32,960 nt of DNA from an uncultured Bacilli bacterium (GTDB taxonomy: Bacteria; Bacillota_I; Bacilli_A; RF39; UBA660). Shown here piece after piece: positions 1 through 8,881 of the stretch (positions within the stretch are counted from its first letter, which is position 1; every line of letters begins with the position of its first letter). Position numbers and translations under genes: made by a program. The notes below the pieces were generated by a model, which worked only from the letters and a program-made list of their open reading frames with translations, made no database searches and was not told the origin of the DNA. The stretch spans positions 1 through 32,960 of the forward strand of contig CALVRR010000020.1 of the NCBI GenBank assembly GCA_944358705.1, read 5' to 3'.

Positions 1-110
1 TTAAAATTTGTTGACGACATTGTAGGTTTAGAAGAAGTACAAAAGTCCTATGAGAGACTAACTTCTGGAATAGATGATGCGGTAAAAATATTAGTAGATC
101 CTAATAAGTA

Positions 111-111
<1 letters not shown>
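1..111 (+). CDS. C-terminal end of a probable zinc-dependent medium-chain alcohol dehydrogenase (5' truncated)
   Basis: Frame 1 is open from the window edge to a TAA at 109-111 and gives 36 residues ending LTSGIDDAVKILVDPNK. A tail of the form 'xxYERLTSGxDDAVKxLVDP' is what I associate with the C-terminus of medium-chain Zn-alcohol/polyol dehydrogenases, where the last helix precedes a terminal beta strand. The catalytic and NAD-binding parts lie outside the window, so substrate and cofactor cannot be judged. It is followed at once by a strong hairpin terminator. The reading frame is certain; the family call rests only on this short tail. Confidence 0.45.
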
Positions 112-1199
<1,088 letters not shown>

Positions 1200-1219
1200 A
1201 GATTTCCTCCTTTCATTAA

Positions 1220-1228
1220 TAAGATATG
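1220..1228 (-). promoter_or_regulatory. Possible -10-like motif CATANNNTA for the collagen-like gene
   Basis: Read on the minus strand, CATATCTTA lies 8 bases before AGGAGG. It fits the CATANNNTA -10 consensus of the mother-cell factor sigma-K. I see no matching AC at the -35 distance, and the start site would fall very near the ribosome site, so this is a weak call, kept because the divergent gene carries the same pattern. Confidence 0.25.
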
Positions 1229-1294
1229 TTTCTAACCTAAAAAAAGAGATAATAATTTACCTAAATATCCTAGAATAAAGAAACTCTCTATATA

Positions 1295-1313
1295 CATATA
1301 ATAAAATGAGGTG
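1295..1313 (+). promoter_or_regulatory. Possible -10 motif (CATATAATA) and ribosome site of the LysM cluster
   Basis: CATATAATA (1295-1303) contains a vegetative TATAAT (1297-1302), yet also fits the mother-cell sigma-E/K pattern CATA--(A)T(A). GAGGTG (1308-1313) is 4 bases before ATG 1318. No convincing -35 of either class is visible. The -10 is unusually close to the ribosome site, so the transcript from it would have almost no leader. Confidence 0.35.
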
Positions 1314-1317
1314 AAGT

Positions 1318-2148
1318 ATGAAAAACTATACAGTGCAAAAAGGAGATACCTTATACGGTATCAGCAAACAATTCGATGTACCAATAGAAACCATAAAAAG
1401 ATTAAATAATTTAACGAGTAACACGATATCTATAGGACAGAAATTACAAATTCCAACCACCCAAACCACAACCATCTACACAGTAAAAAGTGGAGATACT
1501 TTATATAAAATCGCAAATCTTTATAACACATCAGTAAAGGAACTAATTGAATTAAATAATTTATCTTCTACGTCACTAAGTATTGGACAACAAATAAAAG
1601 TCCCAGTAGAAGAAGATAATACAACAAATAATGAGTATGTAAATTATACAGTAAAAAAAGGAGATAATCTTTACAGTATCGCAACAGAATATGGAGTAAG
1701 TGTAGAAACAATAAAACAAATAAATAATTTAACGAACAATTTACTTTCGATAGGACAAGTTTTAAAAATACCAACTAAAAATATAGAAATAGGATATAAA
1801 GAATACGAAGTAAAAGCAGGGGATAGTCTATACAGTATTGCTCAAAAATTTAATACCACAGTAAATGACATTGTAAAAGAAAATAATCTTCAAACAACAA
1901 TATTATCGGTTGGACAGATATTAAAAATACCAACGAACAAGACGGAAACACTACCAGATACAATAAAAGAATGTTTTGGAGAAGGATATATGGAACCAAA
2001 ATATGAAACATATACAGTAAAACGTGGCGATAATTTATATGATATTGCGAGAAAATATAACACAACCGTAATTCATTTAATGGATTTGAATAATTTAACT
2101 TCGACGAATTTGCAAATTGGTCAAGTGCTGAAAGTGAGGGAATTATAA
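1318..2148 (+). CDS. Protein of five LysM domains without a signal peptide
   Basis: 276 residues made almost wholly of five LysM modules at about 3-46, 53-96, 109-152, 163-205 and 231-273. Each has the YTVKxGDxLYxIA start and the NNL...IGQxLKIP end. LysM modules bind the glycan of peptidoglycan. There is no signal peptide, transmembrane helix or catalytic domain; the short linker at 206-230 (TIKECFGEGYMEPKYE) is the only non-LysM part and holds the single Cys. Signal-less LysM proteins are known among spore-coat and cortex proteins made in the mother cell (SafA, YaaH types), which is a possible role here. GAGGTG precedes the ATG. The next gene starts 2 bases after the stop, so the three genes to 3914 should be co-transcribed and translationally coupled. 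Confidence 0.88.
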   Translation: MKNYTVQKGDTLYGISKQFDVPIETIKRLNNLTSNTISIGQKLQIPTTQTTTIYTVKSGDTLYKIANLYNTSVKELIELNNLSSTSLSIGQQIKVPVEEDNTTNNEYVNYTVKKGDNLYSIATEYGVSVETIKQINNLTNNLLSIGQVLKIPTKNIEIGYKEYEVKAGDSLYSIAQKFNTTVNDIVKENNLQTTILSVGQILKIPTNKTETLPDTIKECFGEGYMEPKYETYTVKRGDNLYDIARKYNTTVIHLMDLNNLTSTNLQIGQVLKVREL

Positions 2149-2149
2149 T

Positions 2150-2572
2150 ATGAATTTTACTACCTTAGAGGATTTTAAAAAAACAGAAAGTTATCAAAAA
2201 TTTATCGAAGAAAATCCAGCAACTGGTAAATTAAAAGTAGAAGTTTTTACAGCCTATAAAGCCGTACCAATCCCAGATACAGAAATATTGATAACAAAAG
2301 ATATTGACGGAAATAAGGTTTTGTTTTTTCGAGGACTTACGGATTCTAGTGGAATAATCAGTAACATTGAGTTGCCATCACCAAGAGAAGATAAAAATTA
2401 TAAACCAGGCGACAAACCACAATATACCATGTACGATGTAATAGCTATTCATGAAGGATATGAAAGAATCAAAAAATATGATGTAGCAATATTCGGTGAT
2501 ACAGGAGTAATCCAATATATAAAAATGATACCAGAAATTGATATGAAAGGAATTGATCAAAATGGCAGTTAA
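2150..2572 (+). CDS. Small carboxypeptidase-regulatory-like (beta-sandwich) protein of unknown function
   Basis: 140 residues, no signal peptide or membrane segment. The core (about residues 27-120) reads GKLKVEVFTAYKAVPIPDTE, then ILITKDIDGNKVLFF, then a TDSSGIISNIELP turn and a DVIAIHEGYERIKKYDVAIF segment. This order (strand, 'A..A.PI..A.V.I', 'TDssG...i.LP', 'i...GY....') is that of carboxypeptidase regulatory-like/transthyretin-like folds in wall and surface proteins. GAGGG precedes the ATG by 9 bases. The end overlaps the next start by 11 bases. Its place between two peptidoglycan-binding proteins suggests an accessory role in the same structure, but nothing shows a specific activity. 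Confidence 0.75.
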   Translation: MNFTTLEDFKKTESYQKFIEENPATGKLKVEVFTAYKAVPIPDTEILITKDIDGNKVLFFRGLTDSSGIISNIELPSPREDKNYKPGDKPQYTMYDVIAIHEGYERIKKYDVAIFGDTGVIQYIKMIPEIDMKGIDQNGS

Positions 2573-3914
2573 AACTCCAACGGTTCCAACCGAAATCGTA
2601 GTTCATATAGGTTCTCCAGAGGAAGCTGGAAAAACAATAATTGTACCATTTCCAGAATATATAAAAAATGTGGCCTCTAATGAGATTTATCCATCTTGGC
2701 CAGAAGACGCCATAAAAGCTAATGTCTTAGCCCAAATCTCTTTCGCTCTAAATAGAATTTATAATGAATGGTATCCATCTCAAGGATATAATTTTGATAT
2801 CACATCTTCTCCTGCTTATGACCAAACATTTAAAGAAGATTCTCAATTCTTTGAAACGATTTCTCAAATTGTAGATGATATTTTTAATAACTATATAGTA
2901 AAAGGAGAACAAATACAACCTTTATTTGCGGCATATTGCGATGGAATTAATACAAATTGTGAAGGACTTTCTCAATGGGGAAGTGTAGAGTTAGCAAGAA
3001 AAGGACTATCTCCAACAGAAATATTGAAAGAATATTATGGAGATAATATTAAAATTATCTATAATGCACCAGTAACTCCTAATATCCCATCGTATCCTGG
3101 TTTTCCATTTCGTCTAGGATCCGTCGGAAATTTCGTAAGAGAATTAAAAGTACAACTGAATAGAATTAGTAATAACTATCCGGCAATTCCTAAAATAGAA
3201 GAAGAAAATATTTTCTTTACGAAAGATATGGAAGAAAGTGTTAGAGTGTTTCAGGAAGTATTTGATTTACCAGTAACAGGAGAAGTAGATAAAGCTACTT
3301 GGTACGAAGTAAAATATTTATATAATGCTGTAAAAGAGGTAGCGGATTTAAAAGGAGAAGGAATCTTAATTACTGAAGTAGAATTTCCTTACGGAGAAAC
3401 CTTAGAAGAAGGAGATAGCGGTCCATATATCCGACCATTAAATTATTTATTAAATTTCTTATCCTATTTTGATACTAATATCCCAATGTTAAATTTAACC
3501 GGAGAAAAGTTCACCGAAGACACCAAAGAAATGGTAATTGCTTTTCAAACAATTTATGATATAGAATCCACAGGTATTGTAGATAAAAATACTTGGAATG
3601 CTTTAGTAAGTGCTTATAATCAAACGAAAGAAATTATCCCAGAAGAATACTTATATTATGAAGATAAATTATACCCAGGAATTTTTCTATCCAAAGGAAT
3701 GACTGGAGATGATATTTTAAACCTTCAAAACTTTCTATATACCATTTGTGAAAAGACTCATCAAATCCCCGGAGTAAGAGTAACAGGAACTTTTGATGAA
3801 TTAACCGAAGAATCCATCAAAAGTATCCAAAAGAGATATAATTTACCAGAAAATGGTGTAGTAGGTCCAGCAACATGGCAAAAAATAATTGAATGGACAG
3901 AAAGTTTAGAATAA
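2562..3914 (+). CDS. SpoIID/LytB-like domain protein with three peptidoglycan-binding domains
   Basis: 450 residues from ATG 2562; a TTG 9 bases upstream is in frame, but AAAGGA (2546-2551) is 10 bases from the ATG, which fits better. Residues about 30-165 resemble SpoIID/LytB: VASNEIYPSWPEDAIKANVL matches the 'VaaEmp.sfp.eALKAqav' strand-helix including its glutamate (E41), and the end EGLSQWGSVELARKG...EILKEYYG matches 'GmSQyGA..mA..G.sy.eILkhYY'. SpoIID is a lytic transglycosylase acting on denuded glycan in engulfment. Three PG_binding_1 repeats follow at about 186-258, 280-352 and 377-448, each ending in a 'TG.vd..TW' type motif (VTGEVDKATW, STGIVDKNTW, ENGVVGPATW). No signal peptide is present, odd for a wall enzyme. 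I recall homologues of this architecture in spore-forming Clostridia, with unassigned function. Confidence 0.8.
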   Translation: MAVKTPTVPTEIVVHIGSPEEAGKTIIVPFPEYIKNVASNEIYPSWPEDAIKANVLAQISFALNRIYNEWYPSQGYNFDITSSPAYDQTFKEDSQFFETISQIVDDIFNNYIVKGEQIQPLFAAYCDGINTNCEGLSQWGSVELARKGLSPTEILKEYYGDNIKIIYNAPVTPNIPSYPGFPFRLGSVGNFVRELKVQLNRISNNYPAIPKIEEENIFFTKDMEESVRVFQEVFDLPVTGEVDKATWYEVKYLYNAVKEVADLKGEGILITEVEFPYGETLEEGDSGPYIRPLNYLLNFLSYFDTNIPMLNLTGEKFTEDTKEMVIAFQTIYDIESTGIVDKNTWNALVSAYNQTKEIIPEEYLYYEDKLYPGIFLSKGMTGDDILNLQNFLYTICEKTHQIPGVRVTGTFDELTEESIKSIQKRYNLPENGVVGPATWQKIIEWTESLE

Positions 3915-3991
3915 TGTATACTAAAACTTAACATTTTTTATAAAAAAATAAGTAAAAAAGAAGGTAAAAGTTAGGAAAACAAAAAAACTCA

Positions 3992-4000
3992 TGCTATAAT
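3992..4000 (+). promoter_or_regulatory. Extended -10 promoter of the 4031 gene
   Basis: TGCTATAAT at 3992-4000 is a full TATAAT with the TGn extension. No clear -35 is seen at the 17-base distance (about 3972-3977). The leader to ATG 4031 is about 24 bases and contains AAAAGG. Confidence 0.6.
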
Positions 4001-4030
4001 AAAATTAAGAAGTAAGAAAAGGATAAGAGT

Positions 4031-5017
4031 ATGCAATTTGATAAGAAATTAAATCTAATTAAAAGAGTGTTAAAAAAGAAAAAAGAACTTCCAATCATAG
4101 AATTAAAAATCAAAGATTACAATAACTCTAATTTTTACTTATCTTTACTATATAACCAAAGAATAGAAAAGTTTAAAGTGTTATATATTCCATTGGATGT
4201 GGTAGAAGATACAAAAATAGAAGAGTATTGTTGCTATCAATTTATGGAAGTAAAAAGTGTAATTTATATTATGGAAGAAATAAAAAAAGGACTTCCTAAG
4301 TATGAAAAAGAAAAAACTAGAGATTTTAGAAATAAAAATATTACAAATTTTACATTGGAATTAGATGTCTATCTGGATAAAAAACAATATCAATTCTATG
4401 CTACAAGATATCTTCCAAAAGAATTGAAGTTCTTTTTTGAAGCAGTAGTTATGTTATTTGAACATGCTCCAAATATCATGAGTGAACTAGCAACAGAAAT
4501 TCTCTCAGTCATTATGAATACGAATGAAAATATTGAGTATCAAAGATCTCTAAATTGTGATCTAGAAACATCAGATTTAAAGATTTATTTCCCATCTCTT
4601 CAAAATGAAAAAGAATTAAAAGAAGGAAAAATAGATTTTTTAGAAAATGTTAATGGAAAATATTATGGAATAATAGAAAAACATCTAGTAATTATTGAAT
4701 ATAATAATAACAGAAAAATATTAAATATCTATTGTGATAAGAAAGAATTAGTATACAGTATTTATACTTATCAAATATTACAAAAAATAAAAAATAAAAA
4801 AGAAAGAAAGTTTTTTAAAATAAATATAACCGATAAGAAAGAGAATATAAGATATAATTTTTTATGTTTAGGAGTAACAAAAACTGGTATGAGGGTAATT
4901 AAACAAAATAAAATAGCAACAATCCCATGGAAAACCATAAAAAAAGACAGTATTAAGATTTTAGAAGATAAAGATAATCAGTTAAAAGAAGAATTAGAAA
5001 AGATCATGAAATCATGA
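4031..5017 (+). CDS. Hypothetical protein, unrecognised
   Basis: 328 residues, very Lys/Glu/Ile/Asn-rich, with no signal peptide or membrane helix and probably cytoplasmic. I do not recognise a family. The first third has a region rich in strands (LPIIELKIKDYNNSNFYLSL), then a helical stretch (PKELKFFFEAVVMLFEHAPN, then IMSELATEILSVIMN). The last part is again beta-like (KYYGIIEKHLVIIEYNNNRK). It ends in a charged helix (LKEELEKIMKS). It has its own promoter and its stop codon lies in a terminator, so it is a single-gene unit. ATG 4031 follows AAAAGG by 8 bases. Confidence 0.8.
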   Translation: MQFDKKLNLIKRVLKKKKELPIIELKIKDYNNSNFYLSLLYNQRIEKFKVLYIPLDVVEDTKIEEYCCYQFMEVKSVIYIMEEIKKGLPKYEKEKTRDFRNKNITNFTLELDVYLDKKQYQFYATRYLPKELKFFFEAVVMLFEHAPNIMSELATEILSVIMNTNENIEYQRSLNCDLETSDLKIYFPSLQNEKELKEGKIDFLENVNGKYYGIIEKHLVIIEYNNNRKILNIYCDKKELVYSIYTYQILQKIKNKKERKFFKINITDKKENIRYNFLCLGVTKTGMRVIKQNKIATIPWKTIKKDSIKILEDKDNQLKEELEKIMKS

Positions 5018-5024
5018 TTTTTTT
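5003..5024 (+). terminator. Intrinsic terminator overlapping the stop of the 4031 gene
   Basis: ATCATG (5003-5008) pairs with CATGAT (5013-5018) around a 4-base loop, followed by a T-run to 5024. The TGA stop at 5015-5017 is inside the right arm. Confidence 0.7.
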
Positions 5025-5037
5025 CTTATGATATTTT

Positions 5038-5064
5038 TTAGCACTCATACTTGACAACTGCTAA
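5038..5064. promoter_or_regulatory. CIRCE element (HrcA operator) upstream of htpG
   Basis: TTAGCACTC (5038-5046), nine bases, then AACTGCTAA (5056-5064). The consensus is TTAGCACTC-N9-GAGTGCTAA: the left arm is perfect and the right arm has two mismatches (first and third bases). It overlaps the -35 of the promoter, as expected for repression by HrcA. Confidence 0.9.
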
Positions 5065-5079
5065 TTTAGGTGCTATAAA
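5051..5079 (+). promoter_or_regulatory. Sigma-A promoter of htpG
   Basis: TTGACA (5051-5056), 17-base spacer, TATAAA (5074-5079) with an upstream TGC. The last base of the -35 is also the first base of the right CIRCE arm, so HrcA binding would occlude RNA polymerase. Confidence 0.88.
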
Positions 5080-5105
5080 TAAATGTATACAAGGGAGATG
5101 AAGAA

Positions 5106-6986
5106 ATGAAGAAAAAAGCATTTAAATCAGAATCTAAAAGATTATTAGATTTAATGATTAATTCTATTTATACAAATAAAGATATCTTTTTAAGAGAGTT
5201 AATATCCAATGCCAGTGATGCCATTGATAAATTATATTATCGTTCTCTTACAGATAAAAAGGTAAAAGTAAAAAAAGATAAATTAGAAATAAAAATCGAT
5301 TATGATAAGGAAAACAGAACTTTAGTAATTGAAGATAATGGTATCGGTATGACGGAAGAAGAATTAGATAAAAACTTAGGTACCATTGCTCAAAGTGGCT
5401 CTTTAAAATTTAAAGAGGATATGACCAAACAAGATAAGGTAGATATCATTGGACAATTCGGAGTTGGATTTTATTCTGCGTTCATGGTAAGTGATTGCAT
5501 TGAGGTGGAAACAAAATCCGTAGATAGTGAAAAAGGATATAAATGGATATCCACTGGTGCCGAAGGTTATAGTATTGAAGAATGTGATAAAAAAGAAAAT
5601 GGAACCAAAATTTCTTTACATATCAAACCAGATACCGACGAAGAAAATTATAGTGACTATCTAGAAGAGTATAATTTAAAAGAATTAATAAAAAAATATT
5701 CAGACTACATTCGTTATCCAATTAAAATGGAAGTAACAAAACATGAGTTAAAAGATGAAGAAAAACAAGAATATGAAGACAAAATCGAAATAGAAACTAT
5801 CAATAGTATGGTTCCACTATGGAAGAAAAAAGCTAGTGATGTAACGGAAGAAGATTATAATAATTTCTATATGGATAAGTTCAATGATTTTGATAAACCA
5901 TTAAAAGTCATTCAAACATCCGTAGAAGGAATGTGTTCTTATAATGGATTATTATTTATTCCAAGCCATGCTCCATATGATTATTATACAAAGGACTACG
6001 AAAAAGGTTTAAGTCTTTATGCAAGTGGCGTTCTAATTATGGAAAAATGCGCTGATCTTCTACCTGACTACTTTAGTTTCGTAAAAGGTGTTGTAGATAC
6101 AGAAGACCTATCCTTAAATATTTCAAGAGAAATTCTTCAGAAATCAAAAAGTTTGGGATTAATTGCGAAAAATATTGAATCTAAAATAAGAAAAGAATTA
6201 GAAACTATGTTAAAAGACGATCGTGAGAAATATGAAGAATTCTTTAAAACCTTTGGTGTTCAATTAAAATATGGAATCTACAATGAATTTGGAAAAGATA
6301 AAGATAAATTAAAAGACTTGATTATGTTCCACTCATCAAAAGAAGATAAGTTAATTACATTAAAAGAATATGTAGATGCTATGCCAGAAGGACAAGAAAA
6401 AATCTATTATGCATCAGGTGCATCGATTGCTAAAATTGATTCTCTTCCACAGGTAGAACAAGTAAAAGAAAAAGATTACGATATTTTATATTTAACAGAT
6501 TATGTAGATGAATTTGCAATCACTGCCATTCAGGAGTATGAAGGAAAAAAATTTGCAAATGTTGAAAATGGAGATTTAGATTTAGAAACTGACGAGGAAA
6601 AAGAAGAAACCAAGAAAGTAAATGAAGAAAATGAAGACTTACTTAAAGATATGAAAGAAGAAATCAAAGATGTCAAAGAAGTAAGGTTTACCAATAAATT
6701 AAAGACCCATCCAGTTTGCTTAACAAGTGAAGGTGATGTTTCTATCGAAATGCAAAAAGTATTTGATGCTATGCCAAACGATATGGGAATTAAAGCACAA
6801 ACAGTACTTGAAATCAATGAAAAACATCCAATTGCTAAAAAGCTAAAATCTTTATACAAAAAAGATAAAGAAGAATTTAAGAAATATACAAAAATTCTTT
6901 ATAGTGAAGCTAAAATGATAGCTGGACTTCCAATCGATAATCCAACAGAAATCTCAAACTTAATCTGTGAAGTAATTTCTAAATAA
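5106..6986 (+). CDS. htpG: Molecular chaperone HtpG (bacterial Hsp90)
   Basis: 626 residues, the usual HtpG length. The N-terminal GHKL ATPase domain shows ELISNASDAIDKL (31-43; the ATP-contacting Glu, Asn and Asp), IEDNGIGMTEEEL, the lid IGQFGVGFYSAFMV and the GTKISLHI strand. The middle domain carries RYPIKME, PLWKKK, SVEGMCSYNGLLFIPSHAP and the NISREILQ segment. The C-terminal dimerisation domain ends in PIDNPTEISNLICEVI. A charged acidic linker sits at about 490-525. HtpG is a cytosolic homodimer that remodels client proteins with the DnaK system. AAGGGAG precedes ATG by 8 bases. Expression is expected to be heat-induced through HrcA, because a CIRCE overlaps the promoter. It is a single-gene unit closed by a terminator. 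Confidence 0.98.
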   Translation: MKKKAFKSESKRLLDLMINSIYTNKDIFLRELISNASDAIDKLYYRSLTDKKVKVKKDKLEIKIDYDKENRTLVIEDNGIGMTEEELDKNLGTIAQSGSLKFKEDMTKQDKVDIIGQFGVGFYSAFMVSDCIEVETKSVDSEKGYKWISTGAEGYSIEECDKKENGTKISLHIKPDTDEENYSDYLEEYNLKELIKKYSDYIRYPIKMEVTKHELKDEEKQEYEDKIEIETINSMVPLWKKKASDVTEEDYNNFYMDKFNDFDKPLKVIQTSVEGMCSYNGLLFIPSHAPYDYYTKDYEKGLSLYASGVLIMEKCADLLPDYFSFVKGVVDTEDLSLNISREILQKSKSLGLIAKNIESKIRKELETMLKDDREKYEEFFKTFGVQLKYGIYNEFGKDKDKLKDLIMFHSSKEDKLITLKEYVDAMPEGQEKIYYASGASIAKIDSLPQVEQVKEKDYDILYLTDYVDEFAITAIQEYEGKKFANVENGDLDLETDEEKEETKKVNEENEDLLKDMKEEIKDVKEVRFTNKLKTHPVCLTSEGDVSIEMQKVFDAMPNDMGIKAQTVLEINEKHPIAKKLKSLYKKDKEEFKKYTKILYSEAKMIAGLPIDNPTEISNLICEVISK

Positions 6987-6990
6987 TGTA

Positions 6991-7017
6991 AAAAAGGCTG
7001 TATTTCCAGTCTTTTTT
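6991..7017 (+). terminator. Intrinsic terminator of htpG
   Basis: AAAAAGGCTG (6991-7000) pairs with CAGTCTTTTT (7007-7016), one G-T wobble, 6-base loop, followed by further T. Confidence 0.85.
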
Positions 7018-7052
7018 CTATGGAAACTTCTACTGATTTCTAATAATACAGT

Positions 7053-7071
7053 AGGAGGTGATAGTTATCAC
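7053..7071 (+). promoter_or_regulatory. Full-length Shine-Dalgarno that points to an ATC start; overlapping palindrome
   Basis: AGGAGGTGAT (7053-7062) is a ten-base perfect match to the 16S tail. Eight bases after AGGAGG the in-frame codon is ATC (7067). The only standard start codon in frame, GTG 7058, lies inside the Shine-Dalgarno itself. GTGATA-GT-TATCAC (7058-7071) is a perfect 6-bp inverted repeat covering the initiation region. Confidence 0.6.
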
Positions 7072-7993
7072 AAAATTTTATACGTGTCGTTATGACCGAG
7101 CATTTAAAGAAGTCTTTATGAATGAGAAAAATAAAGACCTACTGATTTATTTATTAGAAGGAATATTAAAGGTAAAAATAAAAGAGGTAGAATATCTTAA
7201 TTTAGAACAGAATGTAGATAATATTTATGTAAAAAGAAAACATTTTGATTTGAACCTCAAAACAGATGTTGGAAGGATTCAAGTCGAAGTCAATGCTTCC
7301 GATTTAGGATATGTAAGACCAAGAAATATGTCATACTTATGTGGAATTTATTCTCATCATGTATTAAAGGGACAAAATTATAATCAAGATACGAAAATTA
7401 TTCAAATTAATTTTAGTTATCATTTAAAAGATAGGGAAGCTTTAAGAATATATTATGTACAAGATAAGACATCAAAGAAGTATGTAGAAAACTTCATTAT
7501 CTATGAAATCAATATGGAAAAGTATATGAGTTTTTGGTATACTAGAGATGTACAAGCGATAGAGAAAAATAAAGAAATCATCATGTTAGATTTAGGTCTA
7601 GAAGAGTTAAAGACTCTATCGAAAAAGGATAGGATGGTGGCAAAGTATATGGAAGAGATTAAAAGAGTAAATGAAGATCCTGATTTTTATGAATTTATCA
7701 GTGCAGAAGAAGATAACCGAAAAATAGAAAACTCGATTCGAGAAGAGATGATAGAAAAGGGTTTAAAAGAGGGATTAGAAAGAGGATTAAAGCAAGGATT
7801 AGAGCAAGGTTTAGCACAAGGATTAGAACAAGGCTTAGAACAAGGAATTGAACAAGGAAAGGAAAAAGCAAAAAAGGAAATAGAAAAAATCGTACTTTCT
7901 ATGTTAGAAGAAGGACTGGATATAAACACTATTTCTAAATATACAAAATTAGAGAAAAAGTTTATTGAAAATTGTCAAAAGCAAGGAAAGTAA
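7058..7993 (+). CDS. Rpn family recombination-promoting nuclease / PD-(D/E)XK putative transposase
   Basis: 311 residues if GTG 7058 is used, 308 if translation begins at ATC 7067, which the ribosome site favours. The N-terminus YDRAFKEVFMNEKNKDLLI is the family's entry motif. The nuclease core is FDLNLKTDVGRIQVEVN, with Asp then GxxxxVEV; the usual E-x-Q/K is E-x-N here, so the third catalytic position is substituted. The C-terminal tail is the characteristic run of EQGL-type tetrapeptides, then a short helical end (ISKYTKLEKKFIENC). E. coli RpnA-type proteins are DNA endonucleases that raise RecA-independent recombination; such genes are often multicopy and mobile. No inverted repeats typical of a transposon flank this copy. 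It is alone between htpG and ucpA. Confidence 0.88.
   Translation: MIVITKFYTCRYDRAFKEVFMNEKNKDLLIYLLEGILKVKIKEVEYLNLEQNVDNIYVKRKHFDLNLKTDVGRIQVEVNASDLGYVRPRNMSYLCGIYSHHVLKGQNYNQDTKIIQINFSYHLKDREALRIYYVQDKTSKKYVENFIIYEINMEKYMSFWYTRDVQAIEKNKEIIMLDLGLEELKTLSKKDRMVAKYMEEIKRVNEDPDFYEFISAEEDNRKIENSIREEMIEKGLKEGLERGLKQGLEQGLAQGLEQGLEQGIEQGKEKAKKEIEKIVLSMLEEGLDINTISKYTKLEKKFIENCQKQGK
7760..7858 (+). repeat. 12-bp coding repeat (GLxQ tetrapeptides) in the Rpn tail
   Basis: Eight consecutive tetrapeptides, GLKE, GLER, GLKQ, GLEQ, GLAQ, GLEQ, GLEQ and GIEQ, come from a 12-base unit close to ggattagaacaa. Such repeats expand and contract by slippage and set tail length in this family. Confidence 0.85.
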
Positions 7994-8081
7994 AAAAAAG
8001 AGATGAATAGAATCATAAAAAACTAGAAAAGATAGAATAAACGTGATACACTTATATTGAATAATATAAGGAGCGTGTAAT

Positions 8082-8864
8082 ATGAAATTAGATGGAAAAG
8101 TAGCAGTGATAACAGGTGGAGCCATGGGAAATGGTTTAGGAATTGTAAAAGTATTCTTAAAGCATGGAGCAGACGTAGTAATTATAGATTATTCGGATAA
8201 ACTACAACAAACGTTACAAGAATTACAGAATCCAAAAGTAATGGGATATAATGCAGATATTAGAGATAAAAATATGTTGACAACGATTGTAGATGATATC
8301 ATTTCCAAAAAAGGAAAAATTGATATTCTAGTAAATAATGCTGGTATTGCCAAACTACAACCTTTTACAGAAATGACAGACGAAATAAGAGATAATCATT
8401 TTGATATTAATATTAAAGGGACTTGGAATATGACGCAAGTAGTAGTGCCACATATGATAAAAAATAATTATGGTAAAATCGTAAACTTATCGAGTGTTAC
8501 GGGACCAATGGTTGCTGATACAGGAGAAGTTGCTTATGCTACTACCAAAGCTGCAATTTTAGGTTTTACAAAAGGACTTGCGATGGAGCTTGTAAAAAAT
8601 AATATTAATGTAAATGCCATTATGCCAGGATATATTATGACTCCAATGGTAGAAGGGATTGCCAAAGATTCCAATGCAGAAAATCCACAGAGTGTTGTCG
8701 ATGGTATCGCTGCAGGAATTCCTATGGGACGTCTTGGAACGATTGAAGAATTAGGAGAATTAGCAGCATTTCTAGCAAGTGACGAATCGACTTATATTAC
8801 AGGACAAGGAATTGTAATCGATGGAGCATCCACTCTTCCTGAAACAAAAAGTGTAGGCGTATAA
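8082..8864 (+). CDS. ucpA: UcpA-like short-chain dehydrogenase/reductase
   Basis: 260 residues, classical SDR. The dinucleotide-binding motif is TGGAMGNG (11-18; the usual Ile is Asn), followed by NNAG (85-88), the active-site Ser in NLSSVTG (138), and YATTK (Tyr152, Lys156). The end, ASTLPETKSVGV, and internal AFLASDESTYITGQ, match E. coli UcpA closely as I remember it (GGSTLPETVSVGI; ELAAFLASDESSYLTG), which is why I use the name. UcpA is a cytosolic NAD(P)H oxidoreductase linked to furan-aldehyde tolerance in E. coli; the natural substrate is not settled. AAGGAG (8068-8073) is 8 bases before ATG. It is monocistronic and closed by a strong terminator. Confidence 0.9.
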   Translation: MKLDGKVAVITGGAMGNGLGIVKVFLKHGADVVIIDYSDKLQQTLQELQNPKVMGYNADIRDKNMLTTIVDDIISKKGKIDILVNNAGIAKLQPFTEMTDEIRDNHFDINIKGTWNMTQVVVPHMIKNNYGKIVNLSSVTGPMVADTGEVAYATTKAAILGFTKGLAMELVKNNINVNAIMPGYIMTPMVEGIAKDSNAENPQSVVDGIAAGIPMGRLGTIEELGELAAFLASDESTYITGQGIVIDGASTLPETKSVGV

Positions 8865-8881
8865 TCTTAACGAAAAAGATA

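Noticed and set aside
6530..6859. Minus-strand open frame of 109 codons inside htpG, and similar Ser/Phe/Leu-rich minus-strand frames elsewhere
   Set aside because: They lie opposite well-supported genes, have no ribosome sites and show the Ser/Phe/Leu bias of antisense to Lys/Glu-rich coding DNA.
7760..7858. Short regular repeats suggesting a CRISPR or iteron
   Set aside because: A 12-base coding repeat for GLEQ-type tetrapeptides, known in the tails of Rpn proteins.
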